A DNA stretch of 64,000 nt. It comes from Sclerodactyla briareus (lineage: Eukaryota; Echinodermata; Holothuroidea; Dendrochirotida; Sclerodactylidae). Below the pieces are notes generated by a model. That model did no database searches and was not told the origin of the DNA. It was given only the letters and a program-made list of their open reading frames with translations. Below are positions 1 to 9,965 of the stretch, in pieces (within the stretch, counting starts at the first letter, position 1; each line of letters starts with the position of its first letter). The position numbers and the translations under genes were made by a program. Location of the stretch: contig JAODTK010000799.1 of the NCBI GenBank assembly GCA_026419785.1, forward strand, positions 124,001-188,000, in the 5' to 3' direction.

Positions 1-212
1 TCAGAGATGGGTCATACCAGCTATTGTCAGTTGATCCACCCCTCAGTCACTTATTAGATGAACCCACCATGAGACAGCTTTGCTATTATCTATTTTTGAC
101 ATAATCCGAGTAAAATGATACACACACAAGGGGCAGCTTTGTGACTGACAATTTAGGTAAAATGACCCACTTAGGCTGCTGAGTAATTACTGTATGGAAT
201 TCTGGCACTCAC

Positions 213-369
213 CAGGTATCATGTATGCAGTGACTCTGAGGTGATCCTACCACTCCGCTTCGTGCAAACCTGGTCGATGAACCGGCGGAGGATGAACTGC
301 CCACCTGGGCACCGACATCCGAGTCTGCGTAGTCCAATTCTCCATCAAAGTCATCGCTACCGTTGGTGA
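213..369 (-). CDS. Sbf: SBF (MTMR5/13-like) exon: acidic linker and helix before GRAM
   Basis: Left-most SBF exon in the window, so the most 3' one seen. The acceptor is a pyrimidine stretch ending CCACCAG before 369, and the donor is GTGAGT at 212-207. It encodes VTNGSDDFDGELDYADSD, matching the acidic segment after the SBF2-type region of human SBF1/SBF2 (VTNS..GSVAESYDTESGFED). After a frame change comes FILRRFIDQVCTKRSG (human VVRFITRFIDKVCTESG), and after a second frame change MIPG at the donor. Both shifts are of the missing-base type. The domain order of the family predicts the GRAM, dead-phosphatase and PH exons to the left of position 1. The family assignment is firm; whether the frame breaks are real is not known. 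Confidence 0.82.
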
Positions 370-582
370 CTGGTGGGAAAGACCCCCGAGACAGTGGGCA
401 TGGGAATGCTCACTCCCTAGGAGATCAGAGATTCACTTCGGTTTTGCACGCACCATATAGTAAATCATATTTAGGTGCCCACAAAGCAATCATTTCAGAG
501 TCGACAGGATTACCTCCTAGCTGTAAGCTCCCACCATCCACTGCAGGATGGCCATTTTCAGCTCAGGTTTTTCATGCTGCGT

Positions 583-1026
583 TCTCGAAACTCTATATAC
601 CTACATACGAGTTACAACTGGTGGAGATCGTTTTCCAACACAAAACTTGTCCATTACAGCAGGCCCTTTAGCTGCCATACTGAAACTCCCACTCTATCAT
701 TGCGCATTGCCACCATAGGGTACACTAGTATGCGAAAAGCCCTCGTTTTTGGACCATGCACTAGTTTTGACTGGAATGCTCCATACCTTGCATGCATTCA
801 GGCCTAATCTTAAATCTACCAAGTATTCACATGATGACCTTTCATGGATGGCACATTCGCCAATAGGGACTCTCATTTCTGAATTGGAGCAGTACCGAAA
901 CAAGTCAAGGAAGTGGAGGTTTCATCTGGTGGTAATTTCCCAAAGGTCACATCTGAAAGTCACCACTTTTGTAGTAAGTACGAAAGAACATGGTTATTCG
1001 TATATACGGTATATACCAGTTTGAAA
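583..1026. mobile_element. MITE family A, copy 1 (non-autonomous DNA transposon)
   Basis: A non-coding element of about 445 bp with imperfect terminal inverted repeats. The left end reads CTCGAAACTCTATATAC and the right end, on the other strand, TTCAAACTGGTATATACC. The whole element is matched in inverted orientation at 40,591-41,057, including the interior landmarks around GGAAGTGGAGGTTTCATCT. It contains no transposase-like frame. It lies in the SBF intron between the exons at 213-369 and 1,686-1,956. The superfamily is unknown and no target-site duplication is clear. Confidence 0.75.
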
Positions 1027-1185
1027 AAGAACCACCATCAGTACCCCGCAGCGCCCCATGCACACTACAGGCTTTATAATGGTCCCCTCTCATGTTTTAG
1101 TAGTAAAATTCCCTCCCCCCCCCACTTCCTCAAAATCTGACGATTAATGTCCCTACCCTGATGGAGTTAGTTTTTAAGTACCCAT

Positions 1186-1685
1186 GATTGTCCAGAAGCA
1201 CCTCAGGACAAACCATTTGGTTAATGTTGCCCCCTCCGAATATGTAGTGATTTACCCCCCCCCCCCCATACGCAGGGGGGGGGGGTCAGGCACACTTCGG
1301 TTTGCATATATTGACCTCTCGACTAATTATGACAGACGGCACCCACACCCCCGACCTTTCACCCTCCAATCTGCTGATCCCCCAGGAGAGTATCTAGGGG
1401 CATCCTCAGGGCACTATTTCATTTACACCAATGATCCCCGCTTTCTTCTGTCGGGTAACTGCCCACCCACACACCCGCCCCTCCTCAAAGTAATCACCTT
1501 CCAGTCAGAGTGCTACTCCCGCCACTGCCGCTTTGAGGGTTTGTTGTTTTTGTGGTGGTTGTGGAGAGTTATTCAGTCGCTGGGGACTGTCCAGGGGCAT
1601 TCTCAGTTGATATTTAATACATAATGAACCCCTGTAATATTCGTGGTACTGCCCCACACCCAAGCCCTCTGCGAAGATCTCTTAC
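1186..1685 (-). repeat. Decayed tandem copies of the neighbouring SBF exon 3' end
   Basis: This intronic stretch repeats landmarks of the adjacent exon (1,686-1,956). The exon-end motif read on + as AGTCAATTGCTACTCC (1,690) recurs as AGTCAGAGTGCTACTCC at 1,503. The motif CCTCAGGCACACCATT (1,770) recurs in degraded form near 1,603, 1,405, 1,285 and 1,201. The clearest spacings are 168-198 bp. The copies include the splice-donor end of the exon but have lost frame and donor. Poly-C and poly-G runs at about 1,254-1,285 interrupt the array. It is probably the remains of a tandem expansion that began inside the exon. Confidence 0.6.
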
Positions 1686-1956
1686 CTCAGTCAATTGCTA
1701 CTCCCTCCACTGTCTCTTTCGAGGGTGATGGAGTTCTTCAGTCCCCGGGACGTGTCAGGGGCGGGCACCCTCAGGCACACCATTCGTTTGCATAATGCAC
1801 CGCCTGAATGTACACGATCCCCTCCTCGTTCTGTGTCAGTTCCTCTTGCCTTCTCCCGCCCAAGTGCGGCCAGATCTTGAGCTGCTCTGCGGCTATCTGC
1901 GAGGAGGCTCTCTCTTCGTGTAGAATCACCCGTTTGGGAGGCAGTGCTCGATGCGC
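1686..1956 (-). CDS. Sbf: SBF exon: C-terminal part of the SBF2-type helical region
   Basis: The acceptor is CTCCGCTAG before 1,956; the donor is GTAAGA at 1,685-1,680. The first frame gives KRVILHEERASSQIAAEQL, then KIWPHLGG and QEELTQNEEGIVYIQAVHYA. These match human SBF2 MDLAAEQLRLWPTLS and [20 protein letters not shown]. After a single missing base another frame continues with MVCLRVPAPDTSRGLKNSI, matching human MVNLLVPLDTSKNKLL. A second frame change lies just before the donor. At 271 bp it is the longest exon recognised here. Decayed tandem copies of its 3' end follow in the intron (1,186-1,685). Confidence 0.85.
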
Positions 1957-3423
1957 CTAGCGGAGTCCGAACATGCAACCCCTCAATTAGAGCCTGATGT
2001 TTAAATCAAAGGGGAGAAACTGTGATAGTGGTACATTATGTTGAGTGAAATATTTCCTAGCAGGTTGTTTTATATTGTATTCCGCAACACAAGTACAGTC
2101 CCAGAAAACTATGGTTTGGTTGTATTGCCGACGGGCTATCACAGCCTAGGAAGGAACTGATCACAATAACTACCTCCTAACAATCTGAATGATCAAAATC
2201 AATCTAAGAGCCTGCTCGACCCATGGAGTATTCACAGATGATGGAAGTGGTTGGTGCCTAACGTAACTGTGATAATTTCACAGTCTTCAAGGTTTGTTGG
2301 ATTGCAACAAAGCTGGTGGTGTAGACTACATCCGGTCAAATGTGGACGTAATTTGAGGGTCATTGGGGGTCAAATATGCAATTCAAGAATTTATTAAAGT
2401 TTGGCTGATTTCAATTAAAAACTTAGTGCATGTGGACTACGATTATTCCTGCAAACAATAAGGGGCATTGTTGAAGCAACCCTCTCACTCAGGCCTGTTA
2501 ATAGACAAACCAATAGCATGGTACAATTTGACCAGTACCCATTGTGACAGTACCTATTGTGACAGTGAAGAGGTCCCTGACTAAATTGTTCTCATATGGG
2601 TGCGTAGCTTAATGCACAGCTCCTTTAGCAATCGGGCCCCCCTTCTAAGGGGGCCTGTTCGAGTCAAAGAAAAAGAAATAAATGTGTATGCATTCAATAT
2701 TGTAGCAAGGGCAATTCCTGGCTTCCATACCCCAACCTTACACCTTGTGCTATAATTTTACCATATATATCATATTCATTATAACCACTGTGAACCGTGT
2801 TCTTGCCCACAATGTACATCAGTGACCACTATAATTAACTTTTGTGATGCATGAGTTATCCATACATTCATTCAGTAGTTATGAGTGGGAGGAGATGAAT
2901 GTTGTTTTTTTGGTTTATTTCTTTTTGGGGCGGTGGGTACCTCAAATTAGTTAGTTTGTTTATGGACAGATGTCAGTCAACGGGCAGTGAAAGTGCCGTC
3001 ATCCACCAAATAACATGGAGGAACTTTGAATACCACACTATCCTATACCAAGCAACGCTGAAGCCTATAGTGAGCGGTCAGCTGCACACTATAAAAAAGT
3101 GGTCGGTGACTGTACCATTGTTTTTTCACAATATTTATTGACCGTCCAATCTAAACATAAGGCAGGTGAACTAATGAGATTTGTTTACCCCATACGTAAT
3201 TGAGACTTTCTGAATTTCTCTAGTTTCCATGATTCCTCATATGACCCAAAATAGAATTTAAATGAGAGTGCCAGAAGGTGTTGTGTATTATTATTTACAT
3301 TTATTATTCTCTCCAATCTGGTTCCTAAATAAGGAAAAGAAAACTCCCTTGGTTAGATTGCTGGGGTGGGGGGCTGGATCTAAGGTCACTATGCAGATAA
3401 TTTCCACCTGGCAGGATACTGAC
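1957..3423. other. SBF intron
   Basis: About 1.5 kb between two SBF exons. A short tRNA-like block sits at 2,603-2,665, with an A-box-like TAGCTTAATGC and a B-box-like TGTTCGAGTC. No other supported feature is visible. The human protein has a poorly conserved stretch here (between the LYL segment and the AAEQL segment) that could be encoded by an exon I did not detect. Confidence 0.5.
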
Positions 3424-3576
3424 CCTCTTCTCATTGTTTTCTGGTAGATAGAGAGAGCCTTGATGTTCAGTTCGACGTCGGCATAGAAGGCCGTCTCCCA
3501 GAACTGTGTGCTAGCCCACACTGGGTGGTCCTGGTGCAGCTGTAGGCGAATTGATCACACCTTGGGCCACAGTTTC
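3424..3576 (-). CDS. Sbf: SBF exon: FWE-containing part of the SBF2-type region
   Basis: The acceptor is CTATCTTGACAG, preceded by a pyrimidine tract; the donor is GTCAGT at 3,423. In successive frames it encodes KL.P.GVDQFAYSC, HQDHPVWASTQFWETAFYAD and VELNIKAL, then LPENNEK. Human SBF2 reads [34 protein letters not shown] and VRSLYLSAKEDN. Three frame changes are needed, of mixed type. Identity around QFAY and QFWET is high, so the call is secure. Confidence 0.87.
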
Positions 3577-4310
3577 CTGTCAAGATAGGAGATAGAGAGA
3601 GAGAGATTTGGTGTAAAGGCTCTAGTTGAACCTCTTTTCTGATGCAATTCTTTACCATAGGAGATTACACTTCTCACTGAACTAATATACTATCTTACTT
3701 TAATAGCCACACAAGGCTAGGATTCTGCAAATGAGAATTTAAGGGTTGACCAGCATAAAAAAAAAAATCTCCACAAATTTATAATACATAAATCGGTTCA
3801 ACAACTATTGAACCTAAGATTGACCATGAATTGATATAATTCCTCTGTTTTGCCCTTCCTAATGATAGTTTTTTTTTCTTCAACTATTTCCAGTGTCTTT
3901 TTCATTGGACTCGTCATCTCTGGCTGCTCAAACTACAAGATCATATAGCACCACGGATTAACAAACTGCTGTGTCTGCAAGCTCGATACTCTTACTAATC
4001 ACAACAAACTTGAAAACCAAAATTGAAAAACCGGTTACTAGATTGCGCCTGATGTTTGACTCTTGACCCCTTATCATGCCTGAGATGGGGAAAGCAGCAA
4101 ACTAAGAGTGTCCTACCAATATGGATTCCATATTTTTTATGAACATTTCCAAATGAATAACAGGGCCTTAAGCTCTTTTGAGTCTCTTCACTTCACTTCC
4201 CTTGTAATTTTGTTTTGAGCCTGAGGGTCACTAGTATGGACCCATAAAATTGGACCGTTATTCTTTTTGAGTACACTAGTGCAACAGATGTAATGCTATG
4301 GATACTCAAC
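3577..4310. other. SBF intron without recognised features
   Basis: AT-rich intronic DNA with short poly-A and poly-T runs and a (GA)n stretch just upstream of the 3,576 acceptor. No coding similarity or repeat family was recognised. Confidence 0.5.
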
Positions 4311-4378
4311 CCGGCAGAATGCTGTGACCAATGGCAAGATGGACATGATTAGACTGTATTCCTCGGTGGAGGAGGCTT
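4311..4378 (-). CDS. Sbf: SBF mini-exon: EEY...LPLVTAF segment
   Basis: The acceptor is a strong poly-T/C tract ending CCATTAG before 4,378; the donor is GTTGAG at 4,310. One uninterrupted frame reads ASSTEEYSLIMSILPLVTAF followed by CR. It aligns with human SBF2 [20 protein letters not shown] followed by YR without a gap. The phase does not join perfectly to the preceding exon (5,225-5,375), which fits an indel near that junction. The exon is only 68 bp, but both splice sites and the match agree. Confidence 0.83.
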
Positions 4379-5224
4379 CTAATGGGAGGGAAAAAAAAGA
4401 ACAAGCTTGTGCCAAGTTACTTTCAAACGTACAATGATAATTACAAAAGAAATGAAGTTCATGCATTCACTACAGGAGTGATACAAGTAAACTAAAGTGC
4501 ATTGTCTAGGTTGATGCAATGACTTGGGAGTTTCACCAGACATTGAGCCTTCAGAATACCATCAAGACACACAAAGCATTTTTTACATTTTTTTCATCAG
4601 TGTGTGCCAGGCGGCAGCCTGTATATTCCATTGTTTACCTATATGATAGCCAGAACTGCCAAAAGCTAAAATGTACATCCATGAATGGAGTGAAAACTCA
4701 TGGTTTCAAAACATGATTTGATACTTGCAACGCAGACCCAAGGAAGAGCCCATTAGAGCAAATTTCTCTGTATGTTTAGTGCGGGAAGCCCCTTCTGAAA
4801 GGATTCGGCCAAATTGACCAGAATTGCCCTGTTCAGTCAGCCATATGTCATTTGGCACCATTCTCCAATTTGCTTTTAGCAGTGTTGGCATTAAGGAGTG
4901 GGAAAAAGAGCGATTTCTCCTGTCAATTGCTGAAATTTCTCTAAAAAAATGTCATTCAAGTGACATTCTCCAATATTCTGGGTTAGTGGCTGTTTAGTGT
5001 TACTGCATATGCGAATCCCTCTCTCCACTCGCAAAATCTCTCTGAATTAAATCCCAGGGGTGGAGGTAATTTCCCTTCGAGAGAAAAGCTTAGTGCCAAA
5101 ACTCGCTTGAAAGGCTCTTGATAGGTCTCAAGACAGCCCGCTTGGTATTAATTGAGTGCTACTGAGTTTATTATCATTGCTGTAAGGGAGTGTGTGGTCC
5201 TGTAGACATACAGAGTGCCCATAC
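4379..5224. other. SBF intron without recognised features
   Basis: Single-copy-looking intronic sequence. Nothing beyond short AT-rich stretches was seen. Confidence 0.5.
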
Positions 5225-5375
5225 CTGGAGTGCACCGTGATCGCCAGCCGTACCACCATATCAAACTGCTGTCCCTGTAGGAGGGCCCGGTTGGCGTCAA
5301 TCTGCGGGCCGTCAGCTCGTCACAGTCCTTTGGCGGGCGACCCTTTTCTCAAGGACCGAGTACTGCTGGAAAAGT
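5225..5375 (-). CDS. Sbf: SBF exon: ARQ..DEL..NRALLQGQQFD segment
   Basis: The acceptor is CTCGCTGTAG before 5,375; the donor is GTATGG at 5,224. It begins LFQQYSVLEKRVARQRT, passes through a CDELTA fragment in a second frame, and continues as QIDANRALLQGQQFDMVVRL in a third. Human SBF2 reads LRALKGKAARQCLTDELG, then VQQNRAILDHQQFDYIIRM. Both shifts fit one missing base each. The strong match after two shifts argues that the shifts are very recent or are sequence errors. Confidence 0.83.
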
Positions 5376-5970
5376 CTACAGCGAGGCAAGAGAAAGTGAG
5401 AAGAGCATGACAATATTCGTATTGCCTTCTTCATTCGTTTTCTGATGTTCATATTCAAAATGGCCACTAGGTATAACAAATGGCCGCCTTTTCATTGATT
5501 TATTAGTACATTTGATTAATCGTCATAAATGCAATGAGTTCTAATAAGGTGACAGCAAGGTGTAAGAACTATTTCTAATCCGCTACATTGTCACTTCTGT
5601 GTCGTTTATCCACATTACACTCTCTTGCTGGGCTTTGCAGCTCTGACGTACGTCAAGACGGGGTCTTTGTGATCACAATTAATGCTAGGAAAATATCCTC
5701 TGAATGTCAGAAACCAGTTTCAGATTTGTCCCTCTTTTCGAAATAATGTGTTCAGCGGTGCATCATATCTGTCCATTCCAAATCATGTTCTAGAGCAATG
5801 AGATGTCTAACGCACACAGATGCCGCAAAGCATGTCCGATCCACAAGGTTATCAGTGGTTTTCACTATCATTCCGCCCTAGCACTCTCTACGCCAACCCC
5901 CTCTTCCCCCACTGGCCCCATCCGCCCAACCACTCCATTCCTGTGACCAATAAAAAAAAACAAAAATACT
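5376..5970. other. SBF intron
   Basis: About 600 bp of intron with no recognised feature. The partial exon copies listed at 5,971-6,272 follow on its higher-coordinate side. Confidence 0.45.
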
Positions 5971-6272
5971 CCCCTTCTAGTATCTAATACCTTGCTATCA
6001 AACTGACGGGAGACAGGTTTCGGCTTGCACTGTTTGTACATTAACTTGATCTAATCCACAAGTTGTGACGGGTGACCCAACCCTACCCCCCTCCCACCCA
6101 CCCTCTCCTCGTCCCACATCATTCCCTGTGACCATATTATCTCACCCTTCTGGAATTTAGAAGCTTGCTCTCAAAGATGAAGGAGATACAGGCCCTGAAG
6201 ACCTCCAGTCTCCTCGCACTATTGTAATTCATAAGATTGATCTGAGTCCACCAAGTGGTGAGGGGTGAGCCT
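5971..6272 (-). pseudogene. Two decayed tandem copies of the SBF exon at 6,341-6,523
   Basis: Copy 2 (about 6,149-6,272) repeats the 3' half of the exon: AGTGCGAGGAGACTGGAGGT, then ATCTCCTTCATCTTTGAGAG, with broken frame upstream. It ends FESKLLNSRR immediately before a canonical GTGAGA donor. Copy 3 (about 5,971-6,080) is more degraded but keeps LVD...NSA-like and SKVLDTRR-like pieces (human FENKILETEK). Exon-end anchors at 6,338, 6,147 and 5,976 give spacings of 191 and 171 bp. Decay increases with distance from the parent exon. Confidence 0.68.
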
Positions 6273-6340
6273 CCCTACCCCCCCCCCCCCATCCCCCACT
6301 TGACCCACTCCCTGCTATTTGACTCATATAGCCCCCTTCT

Positions 6341-6523
6341 ACACTAATGCTTGCTCTCAAAGATGAAGGAGATACAGGTCCTGAGAACCTCCAGTCTCCT
6401 CGCACTGTTGTTCATGAGGTTGATCTGGTCCACGAGGTTGGTGAGGGGTGGCCCCACTGGTACCGAACTCCTGTGCCGTGGGACCCTCAGCTTGGCTATT
6501 CTCGGATTCATGCTCTGGACCAG
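6341..6523 (-). CDS. Sbf: SBF exon: NSARRLEV hallmark segment
   Basis: The acceptor is a very good TTGTTTTCCTCGATAG before 6,523. A single open frame runs LVQSMNPRIAKLRVPRHR, SSVPVGPPLTNLVDQINLM, then [20 protein letters not shown]. Human SBF1 reads VPSGPPMTAILERC and [20 protein letters not shown]. There are about 60 codons without a shift. The 3' end is odd: after ESK the frame meets a stop, and the position where copy 2 has GTGAGA reads GGGGGC here, so no canonical donor is seen. Either the donor is mutated or miscalled, or splicing uses the donor of the downstream copy. It is the parent of the tandem copies at 5,971-6,272. Confidence 0.85.
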
Positions 6524-8329
6524 CTATCGAGGAAAACAAAGAACAAATATGACCTCAACAGCTAATTGGTTATTCAAGGAATACGAGTAATTAGTTTTTA
6601 TCCCCTTCGATTGCAACATTTTGGTTGAACCGTGAATGTGAGTGAATGCCCCTGGACTCCTACTTCATTGCTTTGCTGGGGGAAATTACCCTATGTGTTC
6701 CCTGTGCAAAATTGATGGAAATCTCGAATTCCAGATCCGAATGTTGACATACTTTCACTCAAACATTTCTAACAAACTGGGTACCATATCCTTCTAATAG
6801 AATCTGGTGCCCAAATTGAAGAGCACCTGCAACTTTATGATAACAGGAGCACAGTGAAAACTGAGCTGAAGGTCGTAGAATAAGGTCTGTCAAAAGTTTG
6901 GCCGTTTTTGACAATCAGAAATTTCTTTTGCCTTTTGCAATAAAATGGGGGTGCTCTCTCAACGTTTGGGTAGATGTTTTTCAACTCCAATTTATTTTGT
7001 TAGTACGATGTGCCTTGGACATATGCGATTATTTTTGTAATGTGCTCGATCGGCAATCAATTTCTGATAAACGTGCATGCTCAAGTCTTTGCGTTCGCTT
7101 CTATTAGGATGAATTTGTTAATTTTTATGGAGAAAAATGATATTATAACAATGGAAAAAAAAAAATCCTTCAACGAGGCTGCACCTTCCAGGTAACCTAC
7201 AGAGAATTCAACATTTGGACCACGCACACAGAAGGCCTTACTTATTTTTTCTTATGGGTTATTTGCCAGATGATGTTCAGGCAAAAACGAGTGCTCTTCT
7301 GCTACGTGAATCATTCAAAACATAGAACCATCCCAACCATCCCCCCCCCCCCCCCCATCACATCATCCCCACCCCCCTGGCCAATCTTAATGCTCCACAC
7401 TCCCAGCTCCCCAGCAGCACAGCAGTTAGAGAAGCATGAGTTTATTCAGGCACGAGGATGGATAGCGATCCGACTGAGATATAATTGCACAATTCAGTGT
7501 CAGAAAGTGGATTAGTGGTGGACGGTGTGATCAAACCAAATGAAGGAAATTAATGTGCGCGGACAAAAAAGTGGTTTAAGATCAAAGAGCTATAGCAGTA
7601 TGGAACGAGGCGGTTAGTGGAAGAACTAGAGGATTTTAGGGTGCACAGACAACATGAAGAAAAATAATATGCATACGACTGGAGCAGCTGAATGCTAAAG
7701 TAGAATGAATGTTGCACTTGGAACACAGTGATAAATGACATGGGCATGTGCAGTCCATACAGACATTCCAGAAAAAACAATTGCACATATTTCACCCAAA
7801 CCATCAGCAGGCCAATGTGAAATCTGTCATACTGTAGAATGTAGCAGGATTTGAAACAATATAAGTGCCATCCCGAAAAAATGTTGACAATAAACACAGT
7901 AAAATAACATGACTTGAACATTCCCTTCCCCCTCCCCAATCCCCTCGGGCCTTCTAATTGTTGAATAAGTCACATGCTCCAGGCTTACTTTTGTGATCAT
8001 GTACCGTGACAGTGTACTTGAGGCTTCAACACACCCCATAGCATTAACAAACTAAGACTTCCAATTATATTGTTGCAGACCAGTCGATCTGCTTGTTCGA
8101 TCAGCCGCAGACCTGTTGCATACACATTCGTTATTGCAGTCCACCAGCCAGTTGCCTTGTTAGAGTAGTACGAGATTTTTCTTTGGTCGATGATGCCAAC
8201 CTGTTTTTCTTATGCTTCAAACAGTTCCATTCGATGGATTACTATTGTTCAACAGACTCCTGGAGGAGGACCCCCAATTACCAGTTTCATTCTTCCTGTT
8301 TGATAATTGGAAACATTAGCCTATGTAAC

Positions 8330-8760
8330 AAAGTGGATTACCTCAGGCATAGTGAGAGTCCCCTATGATGAACTGATGGCCCGTCGAGTACCCAATGAAG
8401 AGAAGTAATGGGGAGTATTCAGAGTTAATTTTTTTAGTTTCATCAGGAAAATAACGGAACCACACTCCATGCCCAAAAGAAATATTTAACTGAATGATTT
8501 CTGTGCATTCCTGCTTAACGTCACTTAAGACACAATGCCCTGTGGTTACCTCTGGTTGGCAATTTTTACAAGGTAATCAGTCTATCTTGTAAATCAGTCC
8601 TATGGCTTTCCTGTGACTCTGATAACACAATGATACATTTGGTGTGGATTCAGCTTTGAAATTTCTTTTTTTCAGTACACTACCAAATGACTAATCCTCA
8701 CATATTGTGTAGATCTGTTGTTCAAAGCACAATATTCATGCGAGGATAAATCTTTTGCAC
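8330..8760. repeat. Direct intronic repeat, copy 1
   Basis: Shares ordered landmarks with 9,575-9,965: GTACCCAATGA, ACACTCCATGC, AACTGAAT then ACTTCTGTG-like, and a degraded 3' part. The distance between copies is about 1.24 kb. It has no coding frame. It is either an old local duplication or two insertions of the same non-autonomous element. Confidence 0.55.
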
Positions 8761-9574
8761 GAGAGAAAGGACACCCCACCCAAAATGAAAGCTTAGAGCA
8801 AGTTGCATTGTATGATATTAATTTCACACCCATTTCGAAGTCAGAATGGGGGTTTGCTTGGGAGGTTCACGATGGGCTTTTATCCAATCAATTTCAAAAT
8901 ACTTCAATAAGGGGAATATCATAATAGCAGATCCTACCCTATTTTCACACTCGTATCAGGTGAAATTTGGTCCAAGGTTTCTGATTTCCTTCCTTACTAC
9001 AACCAAAAAAGAAACCATACAAAAATCCCCTCTCCCCCATTCTCCCCCCTCCCTCCACCCTCCTCTGAACGTTTGTCTGAGCGGAGTAGGAATGGTGTTG
9101 ACTAGCGGCTCCGATGTGTGAAAGGTCAACTGATAGGAAAAATAAGGAGTATATTTCAAGATAGGGAGGGGCTGGTTGGAGGCCACGGGAACTGCAGTGT
9201 AGTAGAAGTAACTTCACCTCAGTGAGTATCGCTCCAATCACGGATTTCATTTCTGCACCCACCACACGACCTCAATGAAGGCCAAGGGAGGATGGTGGTT
9301 TCGCCTGCTGGAGGGGGGGACAGGGGGCATGTGGGTGGGGAGGGGGGGAGGGTGGTTGTGGTACAGGTGTCCCTACAAACCCAGAACATGCACAAACTAA
9401 AGCATTTGAAGACAGAAGGTTTATATCACAAGGCCTCAAGGGTCTGTTACAAGAGCAATGCAGCGGCAGGAGAGGAGAAGGAAAAAGAGAGCGGGTGTTG
9501 TGAAAAAGTACACGGGATGGGATAGGACCACAACGACGTGGCCGGAAAATTTCTAACAGTTAGGATCGAGGTGG

Positions 9575-9965
9575 CCTTTGCTGAGGTTAGCTAGAGATCC
9601 CTAAGGATGAATGGAATGGATGGCTATCGCGTACCCAATGACAGAGAAGATATGGAGAATATTCATATTTAGTTGAAATTCTTGAAAGTTAAAATTTTTT
9701 TTTTTGGGATACACACTCCATGCACAATTTGTGCTATATTAAACTGAATAACTTCTGTGTTTCTGTTGAACACCGATTGACACATGACTTCCTGGGGTGA
9801 TGCCGGGTGGAAAATTTCAAAAGAGAATAAGATCCTATCACTTTCTCGGTGACTCCTTCCTAGGACAAGGCAAAAAACCCCCAGACCTTCCTCTTGGAAT
9901 TTACATATAGATTTCATGATGTAAGTGTGAGAGTATTCTAATATTGATTTCGAGGAGAATATATA
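9575..9965. repeat. Direct intronic repeat, copy 2
   Basis: Same orientation as copy 1 at 8,330-8,760, with several small gaps and a poly-T insertion near 9,693. No terminal inverted repeats were identified. Confidence 0.55.

Noticed and set aside
7550..8039. Overlapping minus-strand frames in the long intron
   Set aside because: Hydrophobic and low-complexity, with no splice sites, and interrupting contiguous parts of the SBF protein.
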